DNA of 64,000 nucleotides from Hoeflea sp. (GTDB lineage: Bacteria > Pseudomonadota > Alphaproteobacteria > Rhizobiales > Rhizobiaceae), in NCBI GenBank assembly GCA_020637795.1, contig JACKJT010000001.1, positions 1,302,001 through 1,366,000 of the forward strand, written 5' to 3'. A program made the translations under genes and the position numbers. The notes under the pieces were generated by a model, which was not told where the DNA came from, did no database searches, and saw only the letters and a program-made list of their open reading frames with translations. Positions 43,906 to 52,740 of this stretch are shown piece after piece. Positions within the stretch are counted from its first letter, which is position 1. Each line of letters starts with the position of its first letter.

Positions 43906-44349
43906 TCAGGTTCGGTCCGGGATCGGCTCGGGGGGGATTTTCGGCGTGTCGTCAAATTCCTTCTGCAATTCCTCGACCATGCCGAAGAAGCGGCGCATCA
44001 TCTTTTCCATCGCGCCGATGGCGCGGTCGAGTTCCGCCTCGTCGGGAATGTCGGCGTCCGTATCAGGCGCCGCCAGCGCGTCGAGACGGGTCTCGAGGTT
44101 TTCCACGCGCGCGGACAGTTCGGACAGCGTCTCCTCGAAGGCACGGCGCTCGTCGGCAGCCAGCCTGCAGACGAGTTGCCCTGCCTGTTGCGTGCAGATC
44201 GACATCTCGCCCGTCAGCGTGTCCAGCCTAACGAAACCGTTCTCGGTCTTTTCCATGGTATAGCGGTTCGGCGCAGCTTCCTGGGACAGAACCTGAACCG
44301 GGATCAGCAAAGCCAGGGCGGAAGAGGCAAGAATTGCAAAACGGGTCAT
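43906..44349 (-). CDS. Exported small hypothetical protein with coiled coil
   Basis: 147 residues from ATG 44349. The signal peptide is MTRFAILASSALALLIPVQ with cleavage near SQEAAP. The mature protein has ENGFVRLDTLTGEMSICTQQ with two Cys (C in STCTQ-like and LVCRLAADE), a Glu/Arg-rich coiled coil (ETLSELSARVENLETRLDAL) and a Pro-rich acidic tail. The pattern of a short Cys-containing beta segment plus coiled coil recurs in rhizobial periplasmic proteins of unknown role. It is convergent with nothing and is transcribed toward the response-regulator gene. Confidence 0.75.
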   Translation of the reverse strand: MTRFAILASSALALLIPVQVLSQEAAPNRYTMEKTENGFVRLDTLTGEMSICTQQAGQLVCRLAADERRAFEETLSELSARVENLETRLDALAAPDTDADIPDEAELDRAIGAMEKMMRRFFGMVEELQKEFDDTPKIPPEPIPDRT

Positions 44350-44474
44350 GACGGCACACTCCTGTTTCTGTATGTGATGACACGCAATAAAGACAAAATC
44401 GAGAATGGATTCCGGAAACACGCCGACGCCGAGGCGTGACCAGGCCGGAAACCGGGAAAGCGAGACGTTCAGCC

Positions 44475-44822
44475 ATGCATGCGACCATCTACAAGATAAC
44501 CCCGGAAGCGCTCTGGCGCACGGCCGAAGCCGAAGGCCGTTTTACCGGCGCACCCATTGATCTGGCGGACGGGTTCATTCACTTCTCCACGCGCGACCAG
44601 GCCATCGAGACCGCACAGAAGCACTTCGCCGGGCAGCAAGACCTCTTGCTGGTGGCGGTCGATGCGAGCGCGCTCGGCGAAAAGCTGGTTTTCGAGCCAT
44701 CGCGCGGCGGGGCGCTGTTCCCGCACCTTTACGCCGAGATGCCGCTGTCGGCGGTCAAATGGGTCAAGCCGCTGCCGCTCGGGACCGACGGCACGCATGT
44801 GTTTCCGGACATGGAGTCGTGA
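44475..44822 (+). CDS. DUF952 domain protein
   Basis: 115 residues from ATG 44475. DUF952 features are ATIYKITPEALWRTAEAEG, DGFIHFSTRDQAIETAQKHF, and the C-terminal FPHLYAEMPLSAVKWVKPL. The family resembles glutathione S-transferase-associated or ADP-ribosyl-binding-like small proteins; function unproven. Its TGA overlaps the pyrD ATG by one base, so the two are coupled, as is common in rhizobia. Confidence 0.92.
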   Translation: MHATIYKITPEALWRTAEAEGRFTGAPIDLADGFIHFSTRDQAIETAQKHFAGQQDLLLVAVDASALGEKLVFEPSRGGALFPHLYAEMPLSAVKWVKPLPLGTDGTHVFPDMES

Positions 44823-45901
44823 TGAGCCTGATTGACGGACTTGCCCGGAGCGCGCTGTTCACGCTCGACCCCGAAACCGCGCACGGAGTTTCGATCAGCG
44901 CGCTCAAGAGCGGACTGGTGCCAGGCTGCCGCGCCGATCACGATCCGCGGCTTGCGGTCACCGTCGCCGGACTGAACTTCCCCAACCCGGTGGGCATGGC
45001 GGCGGGCTACGACAAGAATGCCGAGGTTCCCAATGAACTCATCCGGCTCGGGTTCGGTCTTGCCGAGATCGGCACGCTGACCCCGAAGCCGCAATCGGGA
45101 AATCCGAAGCCGCGGATCTTCCGGCTGGTCCGGGACCACGCGGTGATCAACCGGCTGGGATTCAACAACCAGGGGCACGCCGCCGCCCATGCCCGGATAT
45201 CCGGCAAGCGCAGGGAAGGACTCTTGGGCGTCAACATCGGCGCCAACAAGGACAGCGACGACCGGGTCGGCGATTATGTCGCGGGGATTTCGCGCTTTGC
45301 CGATGTGGCGGACTATTTCACCGTCAATATCTCCTCTCCCAACACCCCGGGCCTGCGCAATCTGCAAACCCGCGAGGCGCTTTCCGACCTGTTGGGACGG
45401 GTGCTTGCCGAACGCGACAAGAAGAGCAAACGCATACCGGTTTTCCTCAAGATCGCGCCGGATCTCACCGAACCGGATCTCGACGATATCGCGGCAGAAT
45501 GCCTGGCACACAGGCTCGACGGGGTGATCGTATCGAACACCACGCTCTCGCGCGCCGGGCTGTCCGCTGACCCGAAGGCGGGCGAAGCCGGCGGATTGTC
45601 TGGACGGCCGGTGTTTGCCCGTTCGACCATCGTGCTGGCCAAGATGCGGCAGAAGCTCGGGGCCGACATGCCGCTGATCGGGGTTGGCGGCATCGACAGC
45701 GCCGAGACCGCCGCGGAAAAGATGCGGGCCGGCGCCGATCTGGTCCAGCTCTATACGGGGTTCATCTATGGCGGTCCCCTGCTCCCGGGCCGGATCGTGC
45801 GGGGTCTCTCCCGCCTCTGCGACCGCGAGAACCTGGCAAGGATTTCGGATCTGCGCGACAGGAGAACCGCGCACTACGCCGCCATGGCGATTCCGGAATA
45901 G
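44822..45901 (+). CDS. pyrD: Dihydroorotate dehydrogenase (quinone), class 2
   Basis: 359 residues from ATG 44822. It oxidises dihydroorotate to orotate in pyrimidine synthesis, using FMN and passing electrons to quinone at the membrane. NPVGMAAGYDKNAEVPNEL, the NRLGFNNQGHAAAHARI segment, catalytic Ser in VNISSPNTPGLRNLQ and the FMN-phosphate GVGGIDSAETAAEKMRAGAD motif are all present. The N-terminal amphipathic helix (SLIDGLARSALFTLDPETAH) marks class 2. It is coupled to DUF952 and ends 2 bases from the convergent MATE gene. Confidence 0.97.
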   Translation: MSLIDGLARSALFTLDPETAHGVSISALKSGLVPGCRADHDPRLAVTVAGLNFPNPVGMAAGYDKNAEVPNELIRLGFGLAEIGTLTPKPQSGNPKPRIFRLVRDHAVINRLGFNNQGHAAAHARISGKRREGLLGVNIGANKDSDDRVGDYVAGISRFADVADYFTVNISSPNTPGLRNLQTREALSDLLGRVLAERDKKSKRIPVFLKIAPDLTEPDLDDIAAECLAHRLDGVIVSNTTLSRAGLSADPKAGEAGGLSGRPVFARSTIVLAKMRQKLGADMPLIGVGGIDSAETAAEKMRAGADLVQLYTGFIYGGPLLPGRIVRGLSRLCDRENLARISDLRDRRTAHYAAMAIPE

Positions 45902-45903
45902 GG

Positions 45904-47298
45904 TCAGCCCGCGCCGAAAGCCCCGGCACGGCGGCGCGGCAGCAGCGCCAGCAAGGTGAGGCCGCGCAAACCCAGGAAGACGTTGAGCGAGATCCAGAGC
46001 CCGAGATTGCCCCAGACCTGGGTCAGGCCAAGCGACAGCGCGACGAACAGGACGAGCGAGAGAAGCATCATGTTACGCATGTCGCGCGACCAGGTGGCGC
46101 CGATATAGACGCCGTCCATCTCGAAGGCGAGGACGCCCGACACGGCCGTCAGCGCCGCCCAGAACAGATAGGACCCGGCCTCGAACCGCACCGGTTCAAG
46201 TGTCGTCATCAGGCCGATGACCGCGTTTCCGAACATCAGGAAAAATACGGTCGTGAACCCGGCGAGAACAAATCCCCAGACGACGGTCAGGCGGACGGCC
46301 TTGTCGAAGGCCGGTCGATAGCGGGCGCCGATCGCGCGGCCGGAAAGCTGCTCCGCAGCGGTGGCAAAGCCGTCGAGGTAGTAGCCCGCCACCATGAAGA
46401 AATTCATCAGGATGGCATTGGCGGCCAGGGTGGTTTCGCCAAAGCCGGTGCCAAGCCGGGTAAACCAGGCAAAGGCGGCGATGAGGGCGAAGGAGCGGAT
46501 CATGATGTCGCCATTGAGCGCCATCAGCCGCATCAGCGAAGGCCGGTGGATGATCTGCGTCCAGGAGGGCCTGTGGGCGGGGACGAACCTCCGGCGAATG
46601 ATCAGGAAACCCATGGCACAGCCGGCGATTTCGGCGATCACCGTGGCCAGCGCGACCCCTTCGAGGCCATAGTCGAGACCCAGTCCGAACCAGACCGACA
46701 GGACGATGTTGGTGCCGTTGATCACCGATTGCAGCAACAGCCCAGTGCCGCCCATACCGCGGCCGAGCACATAGCCAAGGATGGCGTAGTTGGCCAGCGC
46801 CGCGGGCGCCGACAGCGCCCGGATCATGAGGTAGGTCGAAGCAGCGGCGGCCACCTCGCCCTCCGCTCCCATGAAAGCCAGGCCTGCTGCCAGCAACAGT
46901 GGCGTTGCCGCAATGATGGCCCCGCCGGCCACCACCGAAATCATCAGCGAGCGCCAGAACACGGCCTGCTCTTCCACCGGGTCATCCCGGCCCATGGCCT
47001 GGGCGACAAGGCCGGTCGTCGCAGAACGCAGGAAGTTGAAGGTGGTGAACACCAGATCGAAGAGGATCGCCGCGATGGCCAACCCGCCCAGAAGCGCCGC
47101 GTTGCCCAGCCGGCCAACCACGGCGGTATCGACCAGCCCCAGAAGCGGCGTGGTGAGAAACGCCAGCGTCATCGGCACCGCGATCGCGAACACCATGCGG
47201 TTGGTGACCTCGAAGGCGCGGCCTTCCGGCGGCAGAGCATGGGTTTTGAGCAGCAGGTCGGTCAAGCGGTACGGGTCCGGCGGGAAATGGTGGCTCAT
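45904..47298 (-). CDS. MATE-family efflux transporter (DinF-like)
   Basis: 464 residues from ATG 47298. There are about 12 transmembrane helices with MATE features: VPMTLAFLTTPLLGLVDTAV in helix 1, FLRSATTGLVAQAMGRDD, and the paired second half (DGFATAAEQLSGRAIGARYR). These proteins export drugs or metabolites by Na+ or H+ antiport. The longer upstream frame is rejected because it crosses the inverted repeat region and lacks family sequence. It is divergent from the GGDEF gene. Confidence 0.93.
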   Translation of the reverse strand: MSHHFPPDPYRLTDLLLKTHALPPEGRAFEVTNRMVFAIAVPMTLAFLTTPLLGLVDTAVVGRLGNAALLGGLAIAAILFDLVFTTFNFLRSATTGLVAQAMGRDDPVEEQAVFWRSLMISVVAGGAIIAATPLLLAAGLAFMGAEGEVAAAASTYLMIRALSAPAALANYAILGYVLGRGMGGTGLLLQSVINGTNIVLSVWFGLGLDYGLEGVALATVIAEIAGCAMGFLIIRRRFVPAHRPSWTQIIHRPSLMRLMALNGDIMIRSFALIAAFAWFTRLGTGFGETTLAANAILMNFFMVAGYYLDGFATAAEQLSGRAIGARYRPAFDKAVRLTVVWGFVLAGFTTVFFLMFGNAVIGLMTTLEPVRFEAGSYLFWAALTAVSGVLAFEMDGVYIGATWSRDMRNMMLLSLVLFVALSLGLTQVWGNLGLWISLNVFLGLRGLTLLALLPRRRAGAFGAG

Positions 47299-47406
47299 TC
47301 CTCTTCGAGTCCGATCTCCCTGTAAAGGGGGATGAGCATCAATGCTTTTGATGGATCCGCGGCAAGCCTGCCAGACCGCCCTGCAAAGGCATGCATCGTG
47401 CCTGCC

Positions 47407-47439
47407 ACCAAGGTGGTGTCCGATTTTCGGACACCACGC
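47407..47439. promoter_or_regulatory. Overlapping inverted repeats before the GGDEF gene
   Basis: A perfect 11-bp inverted repeat GTGGTGTCCGA (47415-47425) / TCGGACACCAC (47429-47439) has a 3-base loop. Its left arm overlaps a second dyad CCACC-AA-GGTGG (47407-47418), so in RNA the two stems would exclude each other. It lies in the divergent gap, 66 bases before the GGDEF start, and is followed on the plus strand by T-rich CATTTCCGTTTCTT. It could be an operator or an attenuator. Confidence 0.6.
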
Positions 47440-47504
47440 ATTTCCGTTTCTTAACACCCCGCGGGTTACACAGTTCGAAACACCGTATGGCTGGAGGCAT
47501 TCGC

Positions 47505-48710
47505 GTGGACTTTTCTTATATGTTGTCGACAATTAATCCGGTTACTGGCTTTTTACTGGCACTTACATTTTTCCTGATCTGGAGAAACCATCCGGAGAGA
47601 AAGTATATTCTGAACTGGTCTCTGGGATTTGCCGCCGGAAGCATTGGCTATGCATTTGAGTTCTTTCACTTTTTCATAGCAAATTTTCGTTTCGCCAACG
47701 GCGTCAACATCTTCCTTCCGGTCAGCATGCTGTTTACGGCCAGGGGACTTTGTCTTCGCTACACCGGGCGCGCCCCGGACCGGGCGTTGCTGCTGGCGAT
47801 CACATTCTGCGGCATGGTCGCCTGCTGGATGTCCTTTGGCGACCATAACGCGCTGATCCGGGGATTTGTCGTGAGCGGCGGGGTTGCCGTGGTGGTGGTG
47901 ACCGCAATGACCGCAATCCTGCGCGCGACGCAGCGGGACAGGATCGATCTTTCGATCCTGATGGTCCTGCTGCTGCTGACGATCCTTTTGCCTGTCCGCC
48001 CCATCGTCTCGTTCCTGATCGAAGGCGCGCCGCACATCGATGCAATCGAGGTCACCTCGTTCTGGGCCGTATCGCTGAAAGTAGGCGGTCTGTTTGTCTG
48101 GATTGCCTTCGCGCTGCTGTTCCTGCTGCGCATCGCCTCCGACCTGTTGTCCGAACTCAACGCGCAATCAGTCACCGATTCGCTGAGCGGAATCCTGAAC
48201 CGCCGCGGCTTTTTCGACACCGCCGGTTCGCTGGTTCGGGATGCGACGCCAGGTCTTCCGGTGTCGGTGTTCCTGATCGACATCGACCATTTCAAGAAGG
48301 TCAACGACACCTACGGCCACCAGGTCGGCGACCAGGTGATCCGGAATGTCGCAAAGGCCCTGCACGCCAATGCGCCCGAAGCCGCAGTCATCGGCCGGCT
48401 GGGCGGCGAGGAATTTGCAATCGCCCTGCCAAACACCGACCGGGGGGCGGCGATGGCCTTCGCCGAGGCCTTGCGCATGAACCTGGAGCACCAGGGCCAC
48501 GCCGGCGTCGCGACCGACCATCCTGTCACCGTCAGCATCGGGCTGGCGCAGGGCACCGGACATACGCTGGACGAATTGCTGTACGACGCCGACATGGCCC
48601 TCTACAAGGCCAAGAGCGGCGGCCGCAACATGATTGCAGCCAACGGCGGAGAGGCTTTCAGGAACCAGTCGACACGCTTGCCCGGAAGGCTTGTCCGGGC
48701 TCTGCCGTAA
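47505..48710 (+). CDS. Membrane-bound GGDEF diguanylate cyclase
   Basis: 401 residues from GTG 47505, chosen because GGAGG lies 7 bases upstream and the protein then begins close to its first membrane helix. Five to six helices occupy about 5-210. The GGDEF domain spans about 235-390: SVTDSLSGILNRRGFFD, LIDIDHFKKVNDTYGHQVGD (Mg2+ Asp) and an active GGEEF motif (RLGGEEFAIALP), ending with DADMALYKAKSGGRN. It should make cyclic di-GMP. No RxxD inhibitory site is seen just before GGEEF. It is followed by the HDAC-family gene. Confidence 0.92.
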   Translation: MDFSYMLSTINPVTGFLLALTFFLIWRNHPERKYILNWSLGFAAGSIGYAFEFFHFFIANFRFANGVNIFLPVSMLFTARGLCLRYTGRAPDRALLLAITFCGMVACWMSFGDHNALIRGFVVSGGVAVVVVTAMTAILRATQRDRIDLSILMVLLLLTILLPVRPIVSFLIEGAPHIDAIEVTSFWAVSLKVGGLFVWIAFALLFLLRIASDLLSELNAQSVTDSLSGILNRRGFFDTAGSLVRDATPGLPVSVFLIDIDHFKKVNDTYGHQVGDQVIRNVAKALHANAPEAAVIGRLGGEEFAIALPNTDRGAAMAFAEALRMNLEHQGHAGVATDHPVTVSIGLAQGTGHTLDELLYDADMALYKAKSGGRNMIAANGGEAFRNQSTRLPGRLVRALP

Positions 48711-48764
48711 GAGTGAAAATCTGTTGCTATGGACGGCATGGGCGCCGCCGGGCATAAGGGACGA

Positions 48765-49670
48765 ATGCCGTTCCTGCCGATCATTCACGCCCCGGACTAT
48801 GACGCCAATTTTTCACCGGACCACCGGTTTCCGATGGGCAAATACACACGGCTGATGGAGCTTATCCGGGACAGCGAAACGGCATCACGGGCGGTCTTTC
48901 ATGCCCCCGCCCCGGCCTCCGCGGAATGGCTGGCGCTTGCTCACGAGCGCAGCTACGTGGACCAGGTGCTGGCATGCAAGGTTCCATTGCCGATCGAGCG
49001 CGAGATCGGGTTTCCGGTCAATGAACGGGTGAGCCTGCGCGCGCGGCTCGCCACCGCCGGCACGGTGATGGCGGCGCGGCTGGCTCTGTCGGGCGGCATC
49101 GCCTGCAACACGGCCGGAGGCAGTCACCATGCGCGGCGGGCGCAAGGGGCCGGTTTCTGCACCTTCAACGATGTGGCGGTGGCTTCGCACCTGCTTCTCG
49201 CCGATGGTGAGGTGGGCCGGGTGCTGGTGATCGACCTCGATGTGCACCAGGGCGACGGCACGGCCGAGATCTGCGCCGGCTTGGACGCCATCCGGACCGT
49301 GTCGATGCACGCCGAGAAGAACTACCCGGTGCGCAAGCAGACCTCGTCGATCGACGTCGCGCTGCCAGACGGGGTGCGCGATGAGGCCTATCTTGAAACG
49401 CTGGACTGGCTGCTGCCGCGCAGCATCGAAGGGTTTTCACCTGATCTGGTGTTCTACAATGCCGGCGTCGATCCGCATGAGCACGACCGGCTCGGGCGGC
49501 TGTCGTTGTCAGACCAGGGGCTGAAGGACCGCGACCGGCGGGTGTTCTCATTCTTCAGGCAGCGCGGCATTCCGGTGGCGTCGGTTCTCGGAGGCGGCTA
49601 CAGCCGCGACGTCGATGCCGTCGCCAGGCGGCATCTCATGACCTTCGAGGCCGCGTCCGAATTCGTCTGA
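48765..49670 (+). CDS. Histone-deacetylase/acetoin-utilisation family deacetylase
   Basis: 301 residues from ATG 48765; ATG 48729 would add 12 residues. The arginase/deacetylase fold is clear: paired His in GGSHHARRAQGAGFCTFND, zinc ligands in VIDLDVHQGDGT and PDLVFYNAGVDPHEHDRLG, and the catalytic-loop Tyr in SVLGGGYSRDV. It would remove acetyl or similar acyl groups from lysines, polyamines or other amides. Many alphaproteobacterial relatives lack a known substrate. Confidence 0.92.
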   Translation: MPFLPIIHAPDYDANFSPDHRFPMGKYTRLMELIRDSETASRAVFHAPAPASAEWLALAHERSYVDQVLACKVPLPIEREIGFPVNERVSLRARLATAGTVMAARLALSGGIACNTAGGSHHARRAQGAGFCTFNDVAVASHLLLADGEVGRVLVIDLDVHQGDGTAEICAGLDAIRTVSMHAEKNYPVRKQTSSIDVALPDGVRDEAYLETLDWLLPRSIEGFSPDLVFYNAGVDPHEHDRLGRLSLSDQGLKDRDRRVFSFFRQRGIPVASVLGGGYSRDVDAVARRHLMTFEAASEFV

Positions 49671-49679
49671 GAGACGGAC

Positions 49680-49946
49680 TTACTTGCGCAGGCTGAACAG
49701 CCGCATGATGATGAAGACCGGGATCACCACACCGGCACCGAGCACAAGGTAGCCGCCGAAGCGGCCGAGCGCAGCGAAGCCGGTTTCCCACAGGTTCACC
49801 AGGAAATCGCGGACGATGTAGAGGACATCGATCGGGTACCACTCGAATGCAGCCATGATGACGCCGACAACGAAGGAGGCCACCAGCAGCTTGAGTGCGG
49901 TGCGGCCGGGCGTATCGCCCAGAAAACGTGTCAGACCATTGCTCAT
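49680..49946 (-). CDS. DUF6460 small membrane protein
   Basis: 88 residues. Two hydrophobic helices (LKLLVASFVVGVIMAAFEWY and the C-terminal GYLVLGAGVVIPVFIIMRLF) flank an amphipathic segment (IVRDFLVNLWETGFAALGRF). The DUF6460 pattern is recognised. Function unknown. It is convergent with the deacetylase gene, 9 bases away, and starts 63 bases after the ligase stop on the same strand. Confidence 0.85.
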   Translation of the reverse strand: MSNGLTRFLGDTPGRTALKLLVASFVVGVIMAAFEWYPIDVLYIVRDFLVNLWETGFAALGRFGGYLVLGAGVVIPVFIIMRLFSLRK

Positions 49947-50009
49947 GCCGGCGGTTCCCGTGTTTCGCAGGCTTTCACATAAGCATGGCGGAGGCCGCGG
50001 GCAAGACCG

Positions 50010-51623
50010 TCATTCGACGCCGTCGATCATGTGCTCAAGCGTTTCCAGCCTGTCGGCTTCGCCCGGTGGCTTGTCCCAGCGCAGCCGGTTGATGCGCGGA
50101 AAGCGCATGGCGACGCCGGACTTGTGGCGGGACGAGCGGGCAATCCCCTCGAATGCAACCTCGAAAACCAGCCCCGTGTCGGGGCCAGCGCGCACCGAGC
50201 GGACCGGGCCGAAACGTTCGATGGTGTTGTTGCGGACATATTTGTCGATCGCGACGAGTTCCTCGTCGGTGAAGCCGAAATAGGCCTTGCCGACGGGGAC
50301 GAGTTCGCCCGGCTCGCGCCAGACGCCGAAGGTGTAGTCGGAGTAGAAGCCCGAGCGTTTGCCGTGACCACGCTGGGCGTACATCAGCACCGCGTCGATC
50401 AGGAACGGATCGCGTTTCCACTTGAACCATTCGCCCTTCGGCCTGCCGGGCAGATAAGGCGCGGCCTTGCGCTTGATCATCACCCCTTCGATCACCGCGA
50501 GCGGCGGATCGGCGCGGCGTGCGGCGAGTTCATCCCAGCTGTCGAAGGCCAGCATCTCGGAGCAATCGAAGCGTTCGGGGTTTAGTCCCGAGACGAAGGC
50601 TTCGAGCCGCAGTCGGCGTCCGGCAAATGGCGCCGCGCGCAGGTCCTCGGCTCCGTCCTGCAGCAAATCATAGGCCCGGAAGAAGGCCGGATGGTCGCGC
50701 AGCTGCCTTGCCGTCACGGTCTTGCGGTTGAGGCGCTGTTGCAGGTCGGAGAAGCTGCCGGTCTCGATACCACCGCCCGAAGGCCGCGCCACCAGCAGTT
50801 CGCCATCAAGCGCGCCGTCGAAGGCGATGGCGTCGACAAGATCGGGAAATGCGGCGGAGATATCGTCGCCGGTGCGGGTGTAGAGCCGGCTGATCCCGCG
50901 CTCCGAGGTCGCCTGGACGCGAATGCCGTCCCATTTCCACTCGGCGGCGAAATCCGCCGGATCGAGTTTTTCGAAGTCCCTGGCATCGATGGCGTGCGAG
51001 AGCATCACCGGCCGGAACGGCGCCGCGCCGGCATTGACCGGCTTCGGCCCGGAGCCCTCGAGCCAGGCAAACAGATCGGCATAGGGTGGGGTCAGGCCAT
51101 GCCACAGCTCCTCGATCTCGTTGACCTCTACCTTGCCGAAGGCAGCCAAGGCCTGCTTGATCAACCGGCTCGACAAGCCCATGCGGAACCCGCCGGTGAC
51201 AAGCTTGAGCAGGGCATAGCGGCCCGGCGGATCAAGCCGGTCGAGCCAGGCCTCGACAAGGCCGGGACCCTCGCGGCGCGAGGAAGCCTGCAATGTCTCG
51301 ACCACCTCTGCCAGCCCCGGCGCGTCGTTGCGGCCCGGCCGGATATCCGCCTTTTCCGGCCAAGCCAGCGCGATGGTCTCGGCCAGATCGCCGACATAAT
51401 CATAGGAATAGCCAAACAGCTCGGCATCCATGCGCGACGCGATCAGTTCGCGCAGCTGCGCAGGCTTGACCGCCGGGATGTCGAGATCGCGGGCGATGGC
51501 GGCGAGCGCGTAGCCGCGCTCCGGGTCGGGGACGGTGCGGAAATAGTCCTGCAACAGCGAAAGCTTGGCGTTGCGCGAGGGCGTGAAGGCCAGCATGTCG
51601 AGGAGATCAGCGAAGCGGTTCAC
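50010..51623 (-). CDS. Ligase-associated ATP-dependent DNA ligase
   Basis: 537 residues. The N-terminal ligase domain (about 1-190) is followed by the adenylation core with nucleotidyl-transfer Lys K230 in AEWKWDGIRVQ, RLYTRTGDDISAAFPDLVDA, a Glu in FDGALDGELLV, and VIEGVMIKRKAAPY. The OB fold follows, with WFKWKRDPF. It seals nicks with ATP. It sits in the ligase/exonuclease/helicase/phosphoesterase set reported to protect some bacteria from cisplatin and crosslink damage. It is the downstream partner of the exonuclease gene (3-base gap). Confidence 0.95.
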   Translation of the reverse strand: MNRFADLLDMLAFTPSRNAKLSLLQDYFRTVPDPERGYALAAIARDLDIPAVKPAQLRELIASRMDAELFGYSYDYVGDLAETIALAWPEKADIRPGRNDAPGLAEVVETLQASSRREGPGLVEAWLDRLDPPGRYALLKLVTGGFRMGLSSRLIKQALAAFGKVEVNEIEELWHGLTPPYADLFAWLEGSGPKPVNAGAAPFRPVMLSHAIDARDFEKLDPADFAAEWKWDGIRVQATSERGISRLYTRTGDDISAAFPDLVDAIAFDGALDGELLVARPSGGGIETGSFSDLQQRLNRKTVTARQLRDHPAFFRAYDLLQDGAEDLRAAPFAGRRLRLEAFVSGLNPERFDCSEMLAFDSWDELAARRADPPLAVIEGVMIKRKAAPYLPGRPKGEWFKWKRDPFLIDAVLMYAQRGHGKRSGFYSDYTFGVWREPGELVPVGKAYFGFTDEELVAIDKYVRNNTIERFGPVRSVRAGPDTGLVFEVAFEGIARSSRHKSGVAMRFPRINRLRWDKPPGEADRLETLEHMIDGVE

Positions 51624-51626
51624 GGC

Positions 51627-52643
51627 TCAATCCCCCTCGTCTTCATAGCCGACCAGATGCAAGGGCTTTGCCGGAATGCCGTGCATGGCGCACCAGCGTA
51701 CCAGCGCCTCCTCGCGGCCATGGGTGACCCAGACCTCGCCCGGGGCCACGGTCTCGATGGTGTCGGCAAGTTCGTCCCAATCGGCATGGTCGGAGATCAC
51801 CAGCGGCAGTTCGACGCCACGCTGGCGGGCGCGCGCCCTGACCTGCATCCAGCCCGAGGCGAAACTGACCAGCGGATCGGGAAAGCGGCGGGCCCATTTG
51901 TCGCCGAAGGCGGAGGGCGGGCCAAGCACGATGGCGCCGGCGAAATCGCCCTTGGCGCCGGCATCGACCGTGGCCGGGCGCAAATCGCCCAGCGCAATGC
52001 CTTGGCTCTCATAATAGTCGCAGAGTTTCTGCAGGGCGCCGTGGATGTAGAGCGGCCGATGATAGCCTGCGTCCCGGATCAGGCGGATGACGCGCTGCGC
52101 CTTGCCGAGCGAATAGACGCCGACCAGATGCGCCCGCTCGGGATTGCGGCTGACGGATCGCAACAGGCGCTGGATCTCATCGGCCGCGTCAGGATGCCGG
52201 AACACCGGCAGGGCGAAGGTCGCCTCGGTGATGAAGACATCGCAGGCAACCGGTTCAAACGTGGCGCAGGTCGGGTCCGGTCTTGGCTTGTAGTCGCCGG
52301 AAGCAACGATGCGCATGCCATCCCTCTCGACGGCGATCTGCGCCGACCCCAGGACATGGCCGGCAGGATGGAATGTCACGGTCACATCCCCGATGCGGAT
52401 CGTCTCGCCCAGCCCGGCGGCCTGGGTGGCACCGGCATGGTCAGCACCGTAGCGGATCGCCATGATGTCGAGCGTCTCGGATGTGGCCAGCACATGGCCG
52501 TGACCGGCGCGGGCGTGGTCGGCATGGCCATGGGTGATCAGCGCCCGGTCGACGCCGCGCACAGGATCGATGAAGAAGTCTCCCGGCGGGCAGTAAAGCC
52601 CTTCGCGGCGGGGGATCAGCAGGTCTTCAGGTTTCATTGCCAT
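51627..52643 (-). CDS. Ligase-associated MBL-fold DNA exonuclease
   Basis: 338 residues from ATG 52643. Metallo-beta-lactamase motifs are visible: ITHGHADHARAG (motif II), VTFHPAGHVLGSAQI, IVASGDYKPRPDPTC, and the beta-CASP-like HGALQKL with a C-terminal ISDHADWDEL and VWVTHGREEALVRW. Relatives next to this ligase are SNM1/artemis-like nucleases. It starts 3 bases before the ligase gene, so the pair is one transcript, divergent from the methyltransferase gene. Confidence 0.94.
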   Translation of the reverse strand: MAMKPEDLLIPRREGLYCPPGDFFIDPVRGVDRALITHGHADHARAGHGHVLATSETLDIMAIRYGADHAGATQAAGLGETIRIGDVTVTFHPAGHVLGSAQIAVERDGMRIVASGDYKPRPDPTCATFEPVACDVFITEATFALPVFRHPDAADEIQRLLRSVSRNPERAHLVGVYSLGKAQRVIRLIRDAGYHRPLYIHGALQKLCDYYESQGIALGDLRPATVDAGAKGDFAGAIVLGPPSAFGDKWARRFPDPLVSFASGWMQVRARARQRGVELPLVISDHADWDELADTIETVAPGEVWVTHGREEALVRWCAMHGIPAKPLHLVGYEDEGD

Positions 52644-52740
52644 GACACTCAAGTAGGGCGGCCCCGCCGCGTGCGAAAGGGCTTGCGTTTTCCATACCGC
52701 CAACGCATAGGCTCGGCCTCTGTTCCTGCTTGGTCAACCT

